16,851 bases of DNA. Origin: Clostridium cavendishii DSM 21758. Its GTDB lineage: Bacteria; Bacillota; Clostridia; Clostridiales; Clostridiaceae. Shown here piece after piece: positions 7,228-14,706 of the stretch; the first letter of the stretch is position 1, and every line of letters begins with the position of its first letter. The DNA is taken from assembly GCF_900141845.1 (NCBI RefSeq), contig NZ_FQZB01000029.1, positions 1-16,851 on the forward strand, given 5' to 3'. Below the pieces are notes generated by a model that ran no database searches, was not told where the DNA came from, and was given only the letters and a program-made list of their open reading frames with translations. The translations under genes and the position numbers were made by a program.

Positions 7228-9063
7228 ATGGTTAATTTTTATATACAGCATAACTCTCAGGAGACTTATTTTAGGAATCCATTTGGAGCTGTTCGAATAG
7301 GAACTGAAGTGGAAATATCTATAGAAGTCGAAGGGGAATGTGAAGCTCTTTTAGAGATTGTTAGATTCAATGGAAGCACAGAAACTATTAATATGTTTAT
7401 AGATAAGAGAATTGAGGGATCTAACATTATAGTTTATAAGGGACTAATAGATACTAGTAAGGAAGTTGGATTAATAAATTATTATTTTAAGATAGTAAAG
7501 GATAATCAAGTGTTTTATTATGGAAATAATAAAAACCATCTAGGAGGTATAGGTGAAATCTACGTTGAAAATGTGCCTATGTATCAACTTACAGTTTATG
7601 AAGATAATAAAATACCTAGTTGGTATAAAGATGGAATTATATATCAGATATTTGTAGACAGGTTCTTTAATGGAAATGAAGATGGAAGAGTGAATAATCC
7701 TAAGGAAAATAGTTTTATATATGGAAGTTGGTACGATGAGCCGCTTTATATAAAAGATGAAGAGGGAAAGGTTATAAGATGGGATTTTTTTGGGGGAAAT
7801 TTACTTGGTGTTAAAAAAAAATTACAGTATATAAAGTCTTTAGGCGTAAGTATTATATATTTTAATCCAATATTTGAATCATCAAGTTGCCATAAATATG
7901 ATACAGGAGACTATAAAAAAATAGATTCTATGTACGGAGATGAACAGATATTTAAAGGTTTATGTAAAGAGGCAAATAAGCTTGGAATAAAAATTATTTT
8001 AGATGGTGTATTTAGTCATACTGGTGCAGATAGTAAGTACTTCAATAAATATTTAAAATATAAAAGTTTGGGAGCTTATAATTCAAAAGAATCTCCATAT
8101 TATAGTTGGTATAGATTCAGTGAATATCCTGATAAATATGATTCTTGGTGGGGATTTGAAAACCAGCCCAATGTTGATGAGTTAAATCAAAGTTATATGA
8201 AGTATGTAATAACAGATTATGATTCTGTCATTAACAAGTGGATGAGACTTGGAGTTTCAGGTTGGAGGTTGGACGTAGCTGATGAACTGCCAGATGAGTT
8301 TATAGAATGTTTTAAAAAGAAAATGAGAAATATAAAGCCAGAGTCAGTACTAATAGGTGAAGTTTGGGAAGATGCATCAAATAAAATTAGTTATGGTAAT
8401 AAACGAAAATATTTATTTGGTGATGAATTAGATTCTCCCACAAATTACCCATTAAGAGATATATTAATTAGTTTTTTCAATAAAGAATTAACTTCATATG
8501 ATTTTAGAAAAAAATTAATGTCTTTATATGAAAATTATCCAAAGGAAGTATTTTATTCAACTATGAATGTATTAGGAACTCATGATACAAAAAGAATATT
8601 TACAGCTTTGAATGAAAACTTAAAGTTATTACAACTTGCAATAATTTTTCAAATGACATTTCCTGGTGTTCCACTCATATATTATGGTGATGAAGCAGGG
8701 TTAACAGGTGGCTCAGATCCTATGAATAGAAAAACGTACCCTTGGGGAAAAGAAAAACTCGAAATTTTAACTTGGTATAGAAGATTAACATCTATCAGAA
8801 ACACCCATGAAATATTCACTAAGGGAGATTTCAAAATATACAATACTGATCCAGAGGTTATTTGTTTTATACGTAATTACAAAGATAAGATAGCTTTAAT
8901 TGCACTTAATAGGTGCAGAGATAGAAGTATATTAATTGAGATAGGGAATATATCAGGAAGATATAAAGATATATTGAGCAAGGATGCAATATACTATTCT
9001 GCAAATGGAACATTAAAAATAGAGCTAAAATCTTATGAAGGTAGAGTGTTGTTAAATATGTAA
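7228..9063 (+). CDS. Cytoplasmic GH13 alpha-glycosidase (neopullulanase/cyclomaltodextrinase-like)
   Basis: The ATG at 7228 (611 aa) is preferred; AGAAAGGA lies eight bases before it, while the longer reading from 7168 starts inside a hairpin. There is no signal peptide, so it is intracellular. Residues 1 to about 125 form a beta-rich N-terminal module of the kind found in neopullulanase-like enzymes. The barrel starts near 132 (WYKDGIIYQIFVDRF). Region I is DGVFSHTG (Asp259, His264), nucleophile Asp349 is in GWRLDVADE, acid/base Glu378 in GEVWED, and Asp453 in GTHDTKR. A region QPNVDELN stands where the subfamily-specific fifth motif lies. Coming after glgP with no glgX in the window, it probably trims or debranches limit dextrin, but substrate specificity cannot be read from sequence. 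Confidence 0.88.
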   Translation: MVNFYIQHNSQETYFRNPFGAVRIGTEVEISIEVEGECEALLEIVRFNGSTETINMFIDKRIEGSNIIVYKGLIDTSKEVGLINYYFKIVKDNQVFYYGNNKNHLGGIGEIYVENVPMYQLTVYEDNKIPSWYKDGIIYQIFVDRFFNGNEDGRVNNPKENSFIYGSWYDEPLYIKDEEGKVIRWDFFGGNLLGVKKKLQYIKSLGVSIIYFNPIFESSSCHKYDTGDYKKIDSMYGDEQIFKGLCKEANKLGIKIILDGVFSHTGADSKYFNKYLKYKSLGAYNSKESPYYSWYRFSEYPDKYDSWWGFENQPNVDELNQSYMKYVITDYDSVINKWMRLGVSGWRLDVADELPDEFIECFKKKMRNIKPESVLIGEVWEDASNKISYGNKRKYLFGDELDSPTNYPLRDILISFFNKELTSYDFRKKLMSLYENYPKEVFYSTMNVLGTHDTKRIFTALNENLKLLQLAIIFQMTFPGVPLIYYGDEAGLTGGSDPMNRKTYPWGKEKLEILTWYRRLTSIRNTHEIFTKGDFKIYNTDPEVICFIRNYKDKIALIALNRCRDRSILIEIGNISGRYKDILSKDAIYYSANGTLKIELKSYEGRVLLNM

Positions 9064-9089
9064 AAGGATGCACTTCAGCATCCTTTTTT
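9062..9089 (+). terminator. Strong terminator after the GH13 gene
   Basis: The perfect 10-bp stem AAAAGGATGC (9062-9071) pairs with GCATCCTTTT (9078-9087) around a 6-nt loop and runs into a T tract. It overlaps the stop codon and ends the first glg block. Confidence 0.92.
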
Positions 9090-9103
9090 CAGGTGATATT
9101 TTA

Positions 9104-9182
9104 TACATATATAAGTTTTGTTAAATAAAATACATATATAAAGTTAAATTTATATATGTATTTTATTATAGCTACATATATA
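9104..9182. repeat. AT-rich inverted repeat with four copies of TACATATATA
   Basis: The decamer TACATATATA occurs at 9104-9113, 9131-9140 and 9173-9182, and inverted at 9151-9160. The second and inverted copies lie within a perfect 19-bp inverted repeat (9124-9142 with 9149-9167) with a 6-nt spacer. It could be a cruciform, a bidirectional terminator-like hairpin or a multi-site operator. Low complexity makes chance partly responsible, though the 19-bp arms are long. The rest of this intergenic stretch shows no gene. Confidence 0.6.
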
Positions 9183-9282
9183 GGTGATTATAGTCATGTA
9201 AAAATTTAGTTATGATAAAGATATTAAAATTTAGTTTAGTTACCTTTATTATTAATAAATAGTGTAAGAGTAATTAATATTC

Positions 9283-9308
9283 TTTTAGAATAAAGTACTA
9301 TTCTAAAA
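9283..9308. promoter_or_regulatory. Inverted repeat upstream of the zinc-ribbon gene, candidate operator
   Basis: The perfect 10-bp arms TTTTAGAATA (9283-9292) and TATTCTAAAA (9299-9308) surround AAGTAC. It lies about 38 bp before the ATG at 9346, where a promoter is expected, though I cannot fix a convincing -35/-10 pair. It is either an operator or a leader hairpin. Confidence 0.4.
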
Positions 9309-9345
9309 TTATGTAGCATATTAATTAAAAAGGGGGTGAGTTTTT

Positions 9346-9783
9346 ATGATTAGAACTGTTGTTTGTGAAAAAGAGAAATGTAATGGCAATAGTTTTCATA
9401 TAGAAACTAAGGATAATAATTTAATATTAACTTGTACTCAGTGCGAAACTGTTTATAAATTTGATATAAGTTATTATGAATTTATAATGCTATCAAATTG
9501 TTGTTCATGTAATAATGATTCATTTAAGGTATTTAAGGATACTGAAAAAGAAGGTGTTTATGCAAAGTGTACAAAGTGTGGTAATCCACCAGAAAAAATT
9601 TATTTAGATTCGGACGGAAATCAAGTATCTTATGAGGGAAAAGTTTTAAATGATATAAAAGAAATAATTTATAAATTAGACCAAAGGGTGTTTAATGTTG
9701 AAAGAAAGATTGAAGGATTAGAAAGCAGTAATGAATTATTAGAAGAATCATTAGCGTATATAACAAAATTTTTATCAAATTAA
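9346..9783 (+). CDS. Tandem zinc-ribbon protein with C-terminal coiled coil (145 aa)
   Basis: No named family recognised. The ATG at 9346 has an excellent ribosome site, GGGGGTGAG, five bases upstream. Cysteines fall in two sets that fit two zinc ribbons: Cys7/Cys12 with Cys30/Cys33, and Cys52/Cys55 (plus an adjacent Cys53) with Cys75/Cys78. Residues about 100-145 are a charged, leucine-rich amphipathic helix, probably a coiled coil. There is no membrane segment or signal peptide, so it is cytoplasmic. It stands between the two glg blocks with its own upstream inverted repeat and a downstream hairpin, so it is likely a separate transcript. A nucleic-acid-binding or adaptor role is possible; a link to glycogen metabolism is suggested only by position. 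Confidence 0.8.
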   Translation: MIRTVVCEKEKCNGNSFHIETKDNNLILTCTQCETVYKFDISYYEFIMLSNCCSCNNDSFKVFKDTEKEGVYAKCTKCGNPPEKIYLDSDGNQVSYEGKVLNDIKEIIYKLDQRVFNVERKIEGLESSNELLEESLAYITKFLSN

Positions 9784-9797
9784 TATGGTGAATGTTT

Positions 9798-9841
9798 AAT
9801 AGGGGTACTTAAAATTAGATTAGTAAAATAGTACTCCTGTT
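9798..9841 (+). terminator. Hairpin after the zinc-ribbon gene, probable weak terminator
   Basis: A 12-bp stem with two G-U pairs (9798-9809 with 9830-9841, core GGGGTACT/AGTACTCC) and a 20-nt loop. No T run follows, so it is at most an inefficient terminator or a message-stabilising 3' hairpin. Confidence 0.45.
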
Positions 9842-9894
9842 AAATAGAAGATAATATGTAATTTTAAATTGTGGTAAAAAATGTAAATAAAAAT

Positions 9895-9923
9895 TGAAAA
9901 CAAAATAACATATATGATATAAT
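9895..9923 (+). promoter_or_regulatory. Sigma-A promoter of the glgC-glgD-glgA2 block
   Basis: The -35 TTGAAA (9895-9900), an exact 17-bp spacer and the -10 TATAAT (9918-9923) match consensus closely, and TGA just before the -10 makes it an extended -10. Transcription should start near 9930, giving a leader of about 85 nt before the glgC ATG at 10016. Confidence 0.8.
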
Positions 9924-9925
9924 GT

Positions 9926-9944
9926 ATTTACATAATATGTAAAT
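9926..9944. promoter_or_regulatory. Palindromic operator candidate over the glgC transcription start
   Basis: The 19-bp sequence is a perfect inverted repeat, ATTTACAT-AAT-ATGTAAAT, beginning three bases after the -10 element. It covers the predicted +1, a classic position for repressor binding. The regulator is not identifiable from the sequence. Confidence 0.5.
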
Positions 9945-10015
9945 TATGTAAGGGGTTTGAGAATAACTTAGGAAAAACTATGAAAACAATAGTAATTGAA
10001 GGGAGAGGTCTTTAT

Positions 10016-11164
10016 ATGATGAGAAAAGAAATGATTGCAATGATACTTGCTGGTGGACAAGGGTCTAGATTAGGGGTATTAACAAAAAAAGTTGCCAAGC
10101 CAGCAGTACCTTTTGGGGGTAAATATAGAATTATTGATTTTGCTTTAAGTAATTGTTCAAATTCAGGAGTATATACTGTTGGTGTGCTGACTCAGTATCA
10201 ACCGTTAATACTTAATACACATATAGGTATAGGTAGTCCTTGGGATTTAGATAGAAGAGATGGTGGTGTAAGCATATTACCGCCATATCAAGAGGAAAAG
10301 GGTGGTAATTGGTATAAGGGTACTGCAAATGCAATATACCAAAATATAGCTTTTGTGGACAACTATGATCCAGAATATGTACTTATATTATCTGGAGATC
10401 ATATTTATAAAATGGATTATGATAAGATGCTTAAATTCCATAAAGAAAAGGAAGCAGATGCAACAATAGCTGTTATAGATGTTTCACTTAAGGAAGCTAG
10501 TAGATTTGGAATAATGAATACCAATGATGATTTATCTATATACGAATTTGAAGAAAAGCCACAACATCCTAAAAGTACAAAGGCTTCTATGGGAATATAT
10601 ATATTTAACTGGAAGACATTAAAAAAATTATTAAAGGAAGATGAAAATGATAAAAACTCTCATAATGACTTTGGAAAAAATATAATACCGAAGATGCTTG
10701 CAGACGGTAAAAGATTAGTTGCCTATCCATTCAAAGGATATTGGAAGGATGTTGGTACTACTGAAAGTCTTTGGGAAGCTAATATGGATTTATTAAAAGA
10801 TGATAATGAATTAAATCTTTATGATGATGATTGGAGGATATACTCAGTACATCCTGTAAGACCAGCTCAATATATAGGACCTCATGCTAATGTAAAGTCA
10901 ACTTTAGTAGTCGAAGGCTGTATAATCCATGGAAAGGTTGAAAATTCAGTGTTATTTCCAGGCGTTGTAGTTGGGAAAAATACTACTATAAAGGATTCGG
11001 TAATAATGCCAAATACGAGAATTGGCGAAAATGTAGTTATAAATAAAGCTATTATAGGCAGTGATGCAGCTATAAGAAAAGATTGTAAGATAGGAAATGG
11101 AAAGAAGATAACAGTAATACCAGCAAGAGATGATGTTAAAAGTGGAACTGTTATAACTGAATAA
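10016..11164 (+). CDS. glgC: Glucose-1-phosphate adenylyltransferase, catalytic subunit
   Basis: Makes ADP-glucose from glucose-1-phosphate and ATP, the committed step of bacterial glycogen synthesis. The ATG at 10016 (382 aa) follows GGGAGAGG by seven bases; an in-frame ATG at 9980 has a weaker AGGA site and would add 12 residues not expected in the family, and the ATG at 10019 is equally possible. The nucleotidyltransferase signature GGQGSRLG is at residues 13-20, the catalytic Asp128 is in SGDHIYKMDY, and Lys181 in FEEKP is the glucose-1-phosphate contact. The 53-residue gap between these two equals that of E. coli GlgC (142 and 195). A left-handed beta-helix domain (repeated V-x-x-S hexapeptide-like turns) covers the last ~110 residues. 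glgD begins 37 bp downstream; the two probably form a mixed complex. Confidence 0.97.
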   Translation: MMRKEMIAMILAGGQGSRLGVLTKKVAKPAVPFGGKYRIIDFALSNCSNSGVYTVGVLTQYQPLILNTHIGIGSPWDLDRRDGGVSILPPYQEEKGGNWYKGTANAIYQNIAFVDNYDPEYVLILSGDHIYKMDYDKMLKFHKEKEADATIAVIDVSLKEASRFGIMNTNDDLSIYEFEEKPQHPKSTKASMGIYIFNWKTLKKLLKEDENDKNSHNDFGKNIIPKMLADGKRLVAYPFKGYWKDVGTTESLWEANMDLLKDDNELNLYDDDWRIYSVHPVRPAQYIGPHANVKSTLVVEGCIIHGKVENSVLFPGVVVGKNTTIKDSVIMPNTRIGENVVINKAIIGSDAAIRKDCKIGNGKKITVIPARDDVKSGTVITE

Positions 11165-11201
11165 ATAAGATTTTAACTTTAATGTGGGGGAGTTGAACAA
11201 G

Positions 11202-12308
11202 ATGAAGAATTATATAGGAATAATAAATTTGGATGAGAATGAAGATAGAATAAGAGAGCTTACTAGAACCAGACCTCTAGCTTCAGTACCTATGGCTGGT
11301 AGGTATAGAATAATAGATTTTGTATTATCAAATATGACTAATGCAGGAATTGAAAACATAGCAATATTTTCAAAAAATAAATCAAGGTCTTTAGTTGATC
11401 ATTTGAGTAATGGTAGACCTTGGGATCTTCATAGAAAAAGGGATGGGCTTAGAGTTTTTAATTTTGGAGAAGAGGATCCAGTTAATGATGATGTTCATAC
11501 TTTTGCTAGTAATATGGAGTTCTTAAAATATAGTAAACAAGAATATGTAGTTATATCATCCTCATATATGATATGTAATATAGATTTAACTGAAGTTATG
11601 AAATTTCATGAGAAAAATATTAATGACATAACCATAGTTTATAAAACAGTAAGCAATGCAGATAAGAGCTTTATAGATTGTGATGTTATTAATGTGGATT
11701 CAAATGATAACATAATAAGTGTTGGTGAAAATATAGGAAGTGCAAAGGAAGCAAATATAAATATGGAAATTCTCCTTATGAGAAAGGACTTATTTATAGA
11801 AATAATTTATGAATGTATAAAAACAGGCTTAGATAGGAAAGTTAAAAACTGTATTTATAGAAATTTAGACAAGCTTAAGGTAAAGGCTTATAAATTTGAT
11901 GGATATTTAAGTTGTATAAATTCGCTAGAAGCCTATTACAAAGCCAATATGGATTTGTTGAACGTAAGAATAAATAATGAGTTGTTTTTTGATAATGGAC
12001 CTATATATACTAAATCAAAGGATGAAGGACCAACAAAGTATACAAAGGATAGTAATGTCATTAATTCTATAATAGCAAATGGTTGTTATATAGAAGGAAC
12101 CGTTGAAAACTGTATAATTTCTAGAAGAGTTCACATACACAAGGATGTTCATTTGAAAGATTGTATAATATTACAAAACTCAACTATAAATGCACATTCT
12201 AAATTACAGAATGTAATAACAGATAAATGTACCAATATAACTAAAGGTGAGGAATTAAAAGGGGCTAGGAATTATCCATTAGTAATAGAGAGACCAAAAA
12301 TAATGTAA
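11202..12308 (+). CDS. glgD: GlgD, non-catalytic subunit of ADP-glucose pyrophosphorylase
   Basis: A GlgC paralog that in Firmicutes such as Geobacillus forms a mixed enzyme with GlgC and raises its activity. The ATG at 11202 (368 aa) follows GGGGGAG by nine bases; the GTG at 11184 lies before that site and is rejected. The fold is retained (RPLASVPMAGRYRIIDF, and beta-helix repeats after about residue 290), but catalysis should be lost. The N-terminal GGxGxRL loop is replaced by an acidic stretch (NLDENEDRIRELTRTRP), and the SGDHIYKMDY block reads SSSYMICNID, so the catalytic aspartate is replaced. These losses are normal for GlgD and not a sign of decay. It lies between glgC and glgA2 on the same transcript. 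Confidence 0.95.
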   Translation: MKNYIGIINLDENEDRIRELTRTRPLASVPMAGRYRIIDFVLSNMTNAGIENIAIFSKNKSRSLVDHLSNGRPWDLHRKRDGLRVFNFGEEDPVNDDVHTFASNMEFLKYSKQEYVVISSSYMICNIDLTEVMKFHEKNINDITIVYKTVSNADKSFIDCDVINVDSNDNIISVGENIGSAKEANINMEILLMRKDLFIEIIYECIKTGLDRKVKNCIYRNLDKLKVKAYKFDGYLSCINSLEAYYKANMDLLNVRINNELFFDNGPIYTKSKDEGPTKYTKDSNVINSIIANGCYIEGTVENCIISRRVHIHKDVHLKDCIILQNSTINAHSKLQNVITDKCTNITKGEELKGARNYPLVIERPKIM

Positions 12309-12391
12309 ATTTTATTCACTACTCACTATTGCAAATACTTTTTATATTAGTGATAATTAATTATGAATAAACTATGGTGGGGAGTGATTAG

Positions 12392-13819
12392 GTGAAAGTA
12401 TTATTTGTAACAGCAGAAGCTCATCCATTTGTAAAGGTTGGAGGCTTAGGAGAAGTTGCATATTCATTACCCAAAGCACTTAAAAGTTCTGAGATTGATA
12501 TCAGAGTTATATTACCTAAGTATAAATTTCCTAAGAAAATAAGAAAGAAAATGATGCTCTTGGGTAGATATAAAACTTACATTGGATGGAAGAGTGTTGA
12601 TTGTGAGCTGTGGACTTTAAATAATAATGGGATACAGTATTACTTTATAGGAAACTCATTTTATTTTTATAGAAATGATATTTATGGATATGGAGATGAT
12701 GATGAGAGGTTTATATATTTTTGCAAAGCTGTATTAGAGGGAATAAAATATATGTATGATTTTACGCCAGATATATTGCATTGTAATGATTGGCATAGTT
12801 CGATGGTTAGTCCGCTTAAGAAATTATACTATGTAGATAATGAAATATATGCAAATATAAAAACATTATTCACTATTCATAATATAGCTTACCAGGGTAC
12901 ATTTGGTAAGGATACTCTGTGGATGCTTGGATTAGATGAGCATGATATTCAAGTTAAAAAGTTAGAGTTAAATGATGGTATATCATTTATGAAATGGGCA
13001 ATATTAGAGAGTGATAAGATAAGCACAGTGAGTGAAAGTTATTCTTATGAGATACAAGAAGAGGGGTATGGGTGTGGACTTAACTCTATTGTCAAAAAGA
13101 GAAAGAAGGATTTGATAGGCATTTTAAATGGAATAGATTATGATATTTATAATCCTGAGAAAGATTCAAATATATTATATAAATATAGTAAGCAAAATTT
13201 AGATTCTAAAATTAAGAATAAACTTTATATACAAAGAGATCTGAAATTAGAGCAAGATGGAAGTATTCCTATGATAACTATAATTAGTAGGCTTGTAGAT
13301 CAAAAGGGATTAGGTCTCATAGAAGCTGCTATGAAAAATATTATGTCTTTGCAAGTTCAGTTAATTATTTTAGGCACGGGTAGTAGTTATTTTGAAAATA
13401 AATTCAAATATTTAGAGACAAAATATAAAAATAAACTTAGAGTAATAACAGAATTTAATGATTGTAAAGCAAGGCAATTATACGCAGGAAGTGATATGTT
13501 TTTAATGCCATCAAAGTTTGAACCTTGTGGGTTAGGTCAGCTTATAGCATTAAGATATGGAACTATACCAATAGTTAGGCAAACCGGAGGGCTCAAAGAT
13601 ACTGTTAAAGATTACAATGAATATATAAATTCAGGGAATGGTTTTACCTTCAAGGAATATAGTGTAAATGATATGTTGGAAAGTATAAATAGAGCTTTAA
13701 ATATGTATAAGAATAAAGATTTATGGATTCAAATTATGCAATTAGCTATGGATTGTAATAATAATTGGGAAAAATCATCTCAAAAGTACAAAATTTTATA
13801 TAAAAATATTATTAAGTAA
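12392..13819 (+). CDS. glgA: Glycogen synthase, second copy (GT5)
   Basis: A second ADP-glucose-dependent synthase, 475 aa. The start is GTG at 12392, seven bases after GGGGAG (12379-12384), and the first residues (KVLFVTAEAHPF) align with the other copy. Lys15 in KVGGLGEV and Glu377 in FEPCGLGQ are intact and have the same numbering as the key residues of E. coli GlgA, so it should be active. It differs from the first copy in KVGGLGEV (not KTGGLGDV), a basic KKRKKD run in place of the usual DGLLR loop (near residue 230), and a shorter C-terminus. It lies 83 bp after glgD with no promoter seen in the gap, so it is probably co-transcribed with glgC and glgD, and a strong terminator follows. 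Confidence 0.94.
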   Translation: MKVLFVTAEAHPFVKVGGLGEVAYSLPKALKSSEIDIRVILPKYKFPKKIRKKMMLLGRYKTYIGWKSVDCELWTLNNNGIQYYFIGNSFYFYRNDIYGYGDDDERFIYFCKAVLEGIKYMYDFTPDILHCNDWHSSMVSPLKKLYYVDNEIYANIKTLFTIHNIAYQGTFGKDTLWMLGLDEHDIQVKKLELNDGISFMKWAILESDKISTVSESYSYEIQEEGYGCGLNSIVKKRKKDLIGILNGIDYDIYNPEKDSNILYKYSKQNLDSKIKNKLYIQRDLKLEQDGSIPMITIISRLVDQKGLGLIEAAMKNIMSLQVQLIILGTGSSYFENKFKYLETKYKNKLRVITEFNDCKARQLYAGSDMFLMPSKFEPCGLGQLIALRYGTIPIVRQTGGLKDTVKDYNEYINSGNGFTFKEYSVNDMLESINRALNMYKNKDLWIQIMQLAMDCNNNWEKSSQKYKILYKNIIK

Positions 13820-13823
13820 ATTT

Positions 13824-13858
13824 AAAAGTGGTATAGAATTTCTATTACCATTTTTTTT
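13824..13858 (+). terminator. Terminator of the glgC-glgD-glgA2 operon
   Basis: The stem TGGTATAG / CTATTACCA (with a single-base bulge, extended by A-T pairs) is followed by eight T residues ending at 13858. It lies just after the glgA2 stop codon. Confidence 0.85.
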
Positions 13859-13904
13859 AATAACATTTAAGGTTAAATTAATGTTACTAATATTAAAAAA
13901 GTAC

Positions 13905-13910
13905 TATAAT
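13905..13910 (+). promoter_or_regulatory. Candidate -10 element for the 61-aa membrane protein gene
   Basis: A perfect TATAAT lies 36 bp before the ATG at 13946. No clear -35 is present at 16-18 bp (TGTTAC is the nearest candidate), but a promoter is expected because the gene is enclosed between two strong terminators. Confidence 0.45.
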
Positions 13911-13945
13911 ATGAGTATAGTAGTTGTGTTAAGGGGATGAACATT

Positions 13946-14131
13946 ATGAAAATAAAAAATGAAAGGTTCTTGGAGTTGATCTTGTTAATAATAGGAATTA
14001 CAATGTGCATATTAGTTAAAAATGCAACCAGATATATTGGTGTAGGACTTATTTCATTATCAGCGACTTATTTATTTATAGACACTTTAGATGCTTATTC
14101 AAAATTTAAATCTATCCATAAAGGAAAATAA
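13946..14131 (+). CDS. Small two-helix membrane protein (61 aa), unknown
   Basis: I do not recognise the family. The ATG at 13946 is favoured because AAGGGG (13931-13936) is nine bases upstream; an ATG at 13937 abuts that site directly and would be poorly spaced. Two hydrophobic segments, about residues 8-25 and 30-48, are separated by a short polar turn (KNATRY), with charged ends (KIKNER at the N-terminus, KFKSIHKGK at the C-terminus). This suggests a helical hairpin with both termini in the cytoplasm. It has its own terminator overlapping the stop codon and is probably transcribed alone. Confidence 0.65.
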   Translation: MKIKNERFLELILLIIGITMCILVKNATRYIGVGLISLSATYLFIDTLDAYSKFKSIHKGK

Positions 14132-14156
14132 GAGTATTAAGTACTCTTATTTTTTT
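14125..14156 (+). terminator. Terminator of the 61-aa gene
   Basis: The perfect 12-bp stem AAAATAAGAGTA (14125-14136) pairs with TACTCTTATTTT (14142-14153), with loop TTAAG, followed by further T residues. The 5' arm contains the stop codon. Confidence 0.92.
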
Positions 14157-14226
14157 AGGTGCTTTATATATTGGCAAAAATAATATATAATTAAAATTGA
14201 GAAGTTATTATTTTAGGTAGGTATAT

Positions 14227-14685
14227 ATGAATAAGAAAAATATAAATAAAATTTTTAGTTGGATACTCTTAATAGGATGGATGACAATTATATTTATAAT
14301 GTCTAATGAGCCAGCTAAAATTTCAGATGAGCATAGTAATTTAGTATTACAAATTGTAAAAACTTTAGGAATACCAATAGATAGTTTTTTTGGTGAAATA
14401 GCAGAATTTATAGTTAGGAAAACAGCCCATTTTACGGAGTATATGATATTATTTTTTCTAGCTTATAAATTATTGAGAATATATCTAGATATAAAAGATA
14501 CTTGTGTTTTTGGAATAATAATAGTTATAGGCTATGCATGCACAGATGAGATACATCAATTATTTGTACCAGGTAGATCTGGAATGATAAGAGATGTACT
14601 TATAGACACTAGTGGTGGGATATTTGGATTATTTATAATTCTTCTAATAAAATATATAAAAAAGATAAAAGCTAGGATTAATTAA
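14227..14685 (+). CDS. VanZ-family membrane protein (152 aa)
   Basis: The ATG at 14227 follows AGGTAGG by about six bases. Family hallmarks are SNEPA after the first membrane segment (residues about 9-26), RKTAHFTEYMILF near residue 65 at the start of the second, DEIHQLFVPGRSG near 105, and RDVLIDTSGG leading into the last segment. Four membrane-spanning helices are likely, with a lysine-rich C-terminus. VanZ of the vancomycin cluster gives low-level teicoplanin resistance, but most clostridial VanZ-like proteins are stand-alone and of unknown role; there is no vanHAX nearby, so resistance should not be inferred. It ends in a terminator shared with the convergent cardiolipin synthase gene. 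Confidence 0.88.
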   Translation: MNKKNINKIFSWILLIGWMTIIFIMSNEPAKISDEHSNLVLQIVKTLGIPIDSFFGEIAEFIVRKTAHFTEYMILFFLAYKLLRIYLDIKDTCVFGIIIVIGYACTDEIHQLFVPGRSGMIRDVLIDTSGGIFGLFIILLIKYIKKIKARIN

Positions 14686-14706
14686 AGTCTTAGCTTTTAT
14701 CTTTTT
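14659..14706. terminator. Bidirectional terminator between vanZ-like gene and cls
   Basis: A 16-bp perfect stem (14659-14674 with 14691-14706), extended to 19 bp with one G-U pair, and a 10-nt loop. A runs at the left and T runs at the right give a T tract on either strand, so it can end both convergent transcripts. It overlaps the 3' ends of both coding regions. Confidence 0.9.

Noticed and set aside
10952..11200. Minus-strand frame of 82 codons opposite the end of glgC
   Set aside because: It mirrors the repetitive beta-helix coding region of glgC, with low-complexity Ser/Tyr composition typical of antisense frames.
11202..12308. glgD as a decaying pseudogene of glgC because catalytic residues are missing
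   Set aside because: The open frame is intact with a good ribosome site, and loss of these residues is normal in GlgD subunits.
14227..14685. VanZ-like gene as a glycopeptide-resistance determinant
   Set aside because: No vanH, vanA/B or vanX genes are nearby, and stand-alone VanZ-like genes are common in clostridia. Only the family is called.
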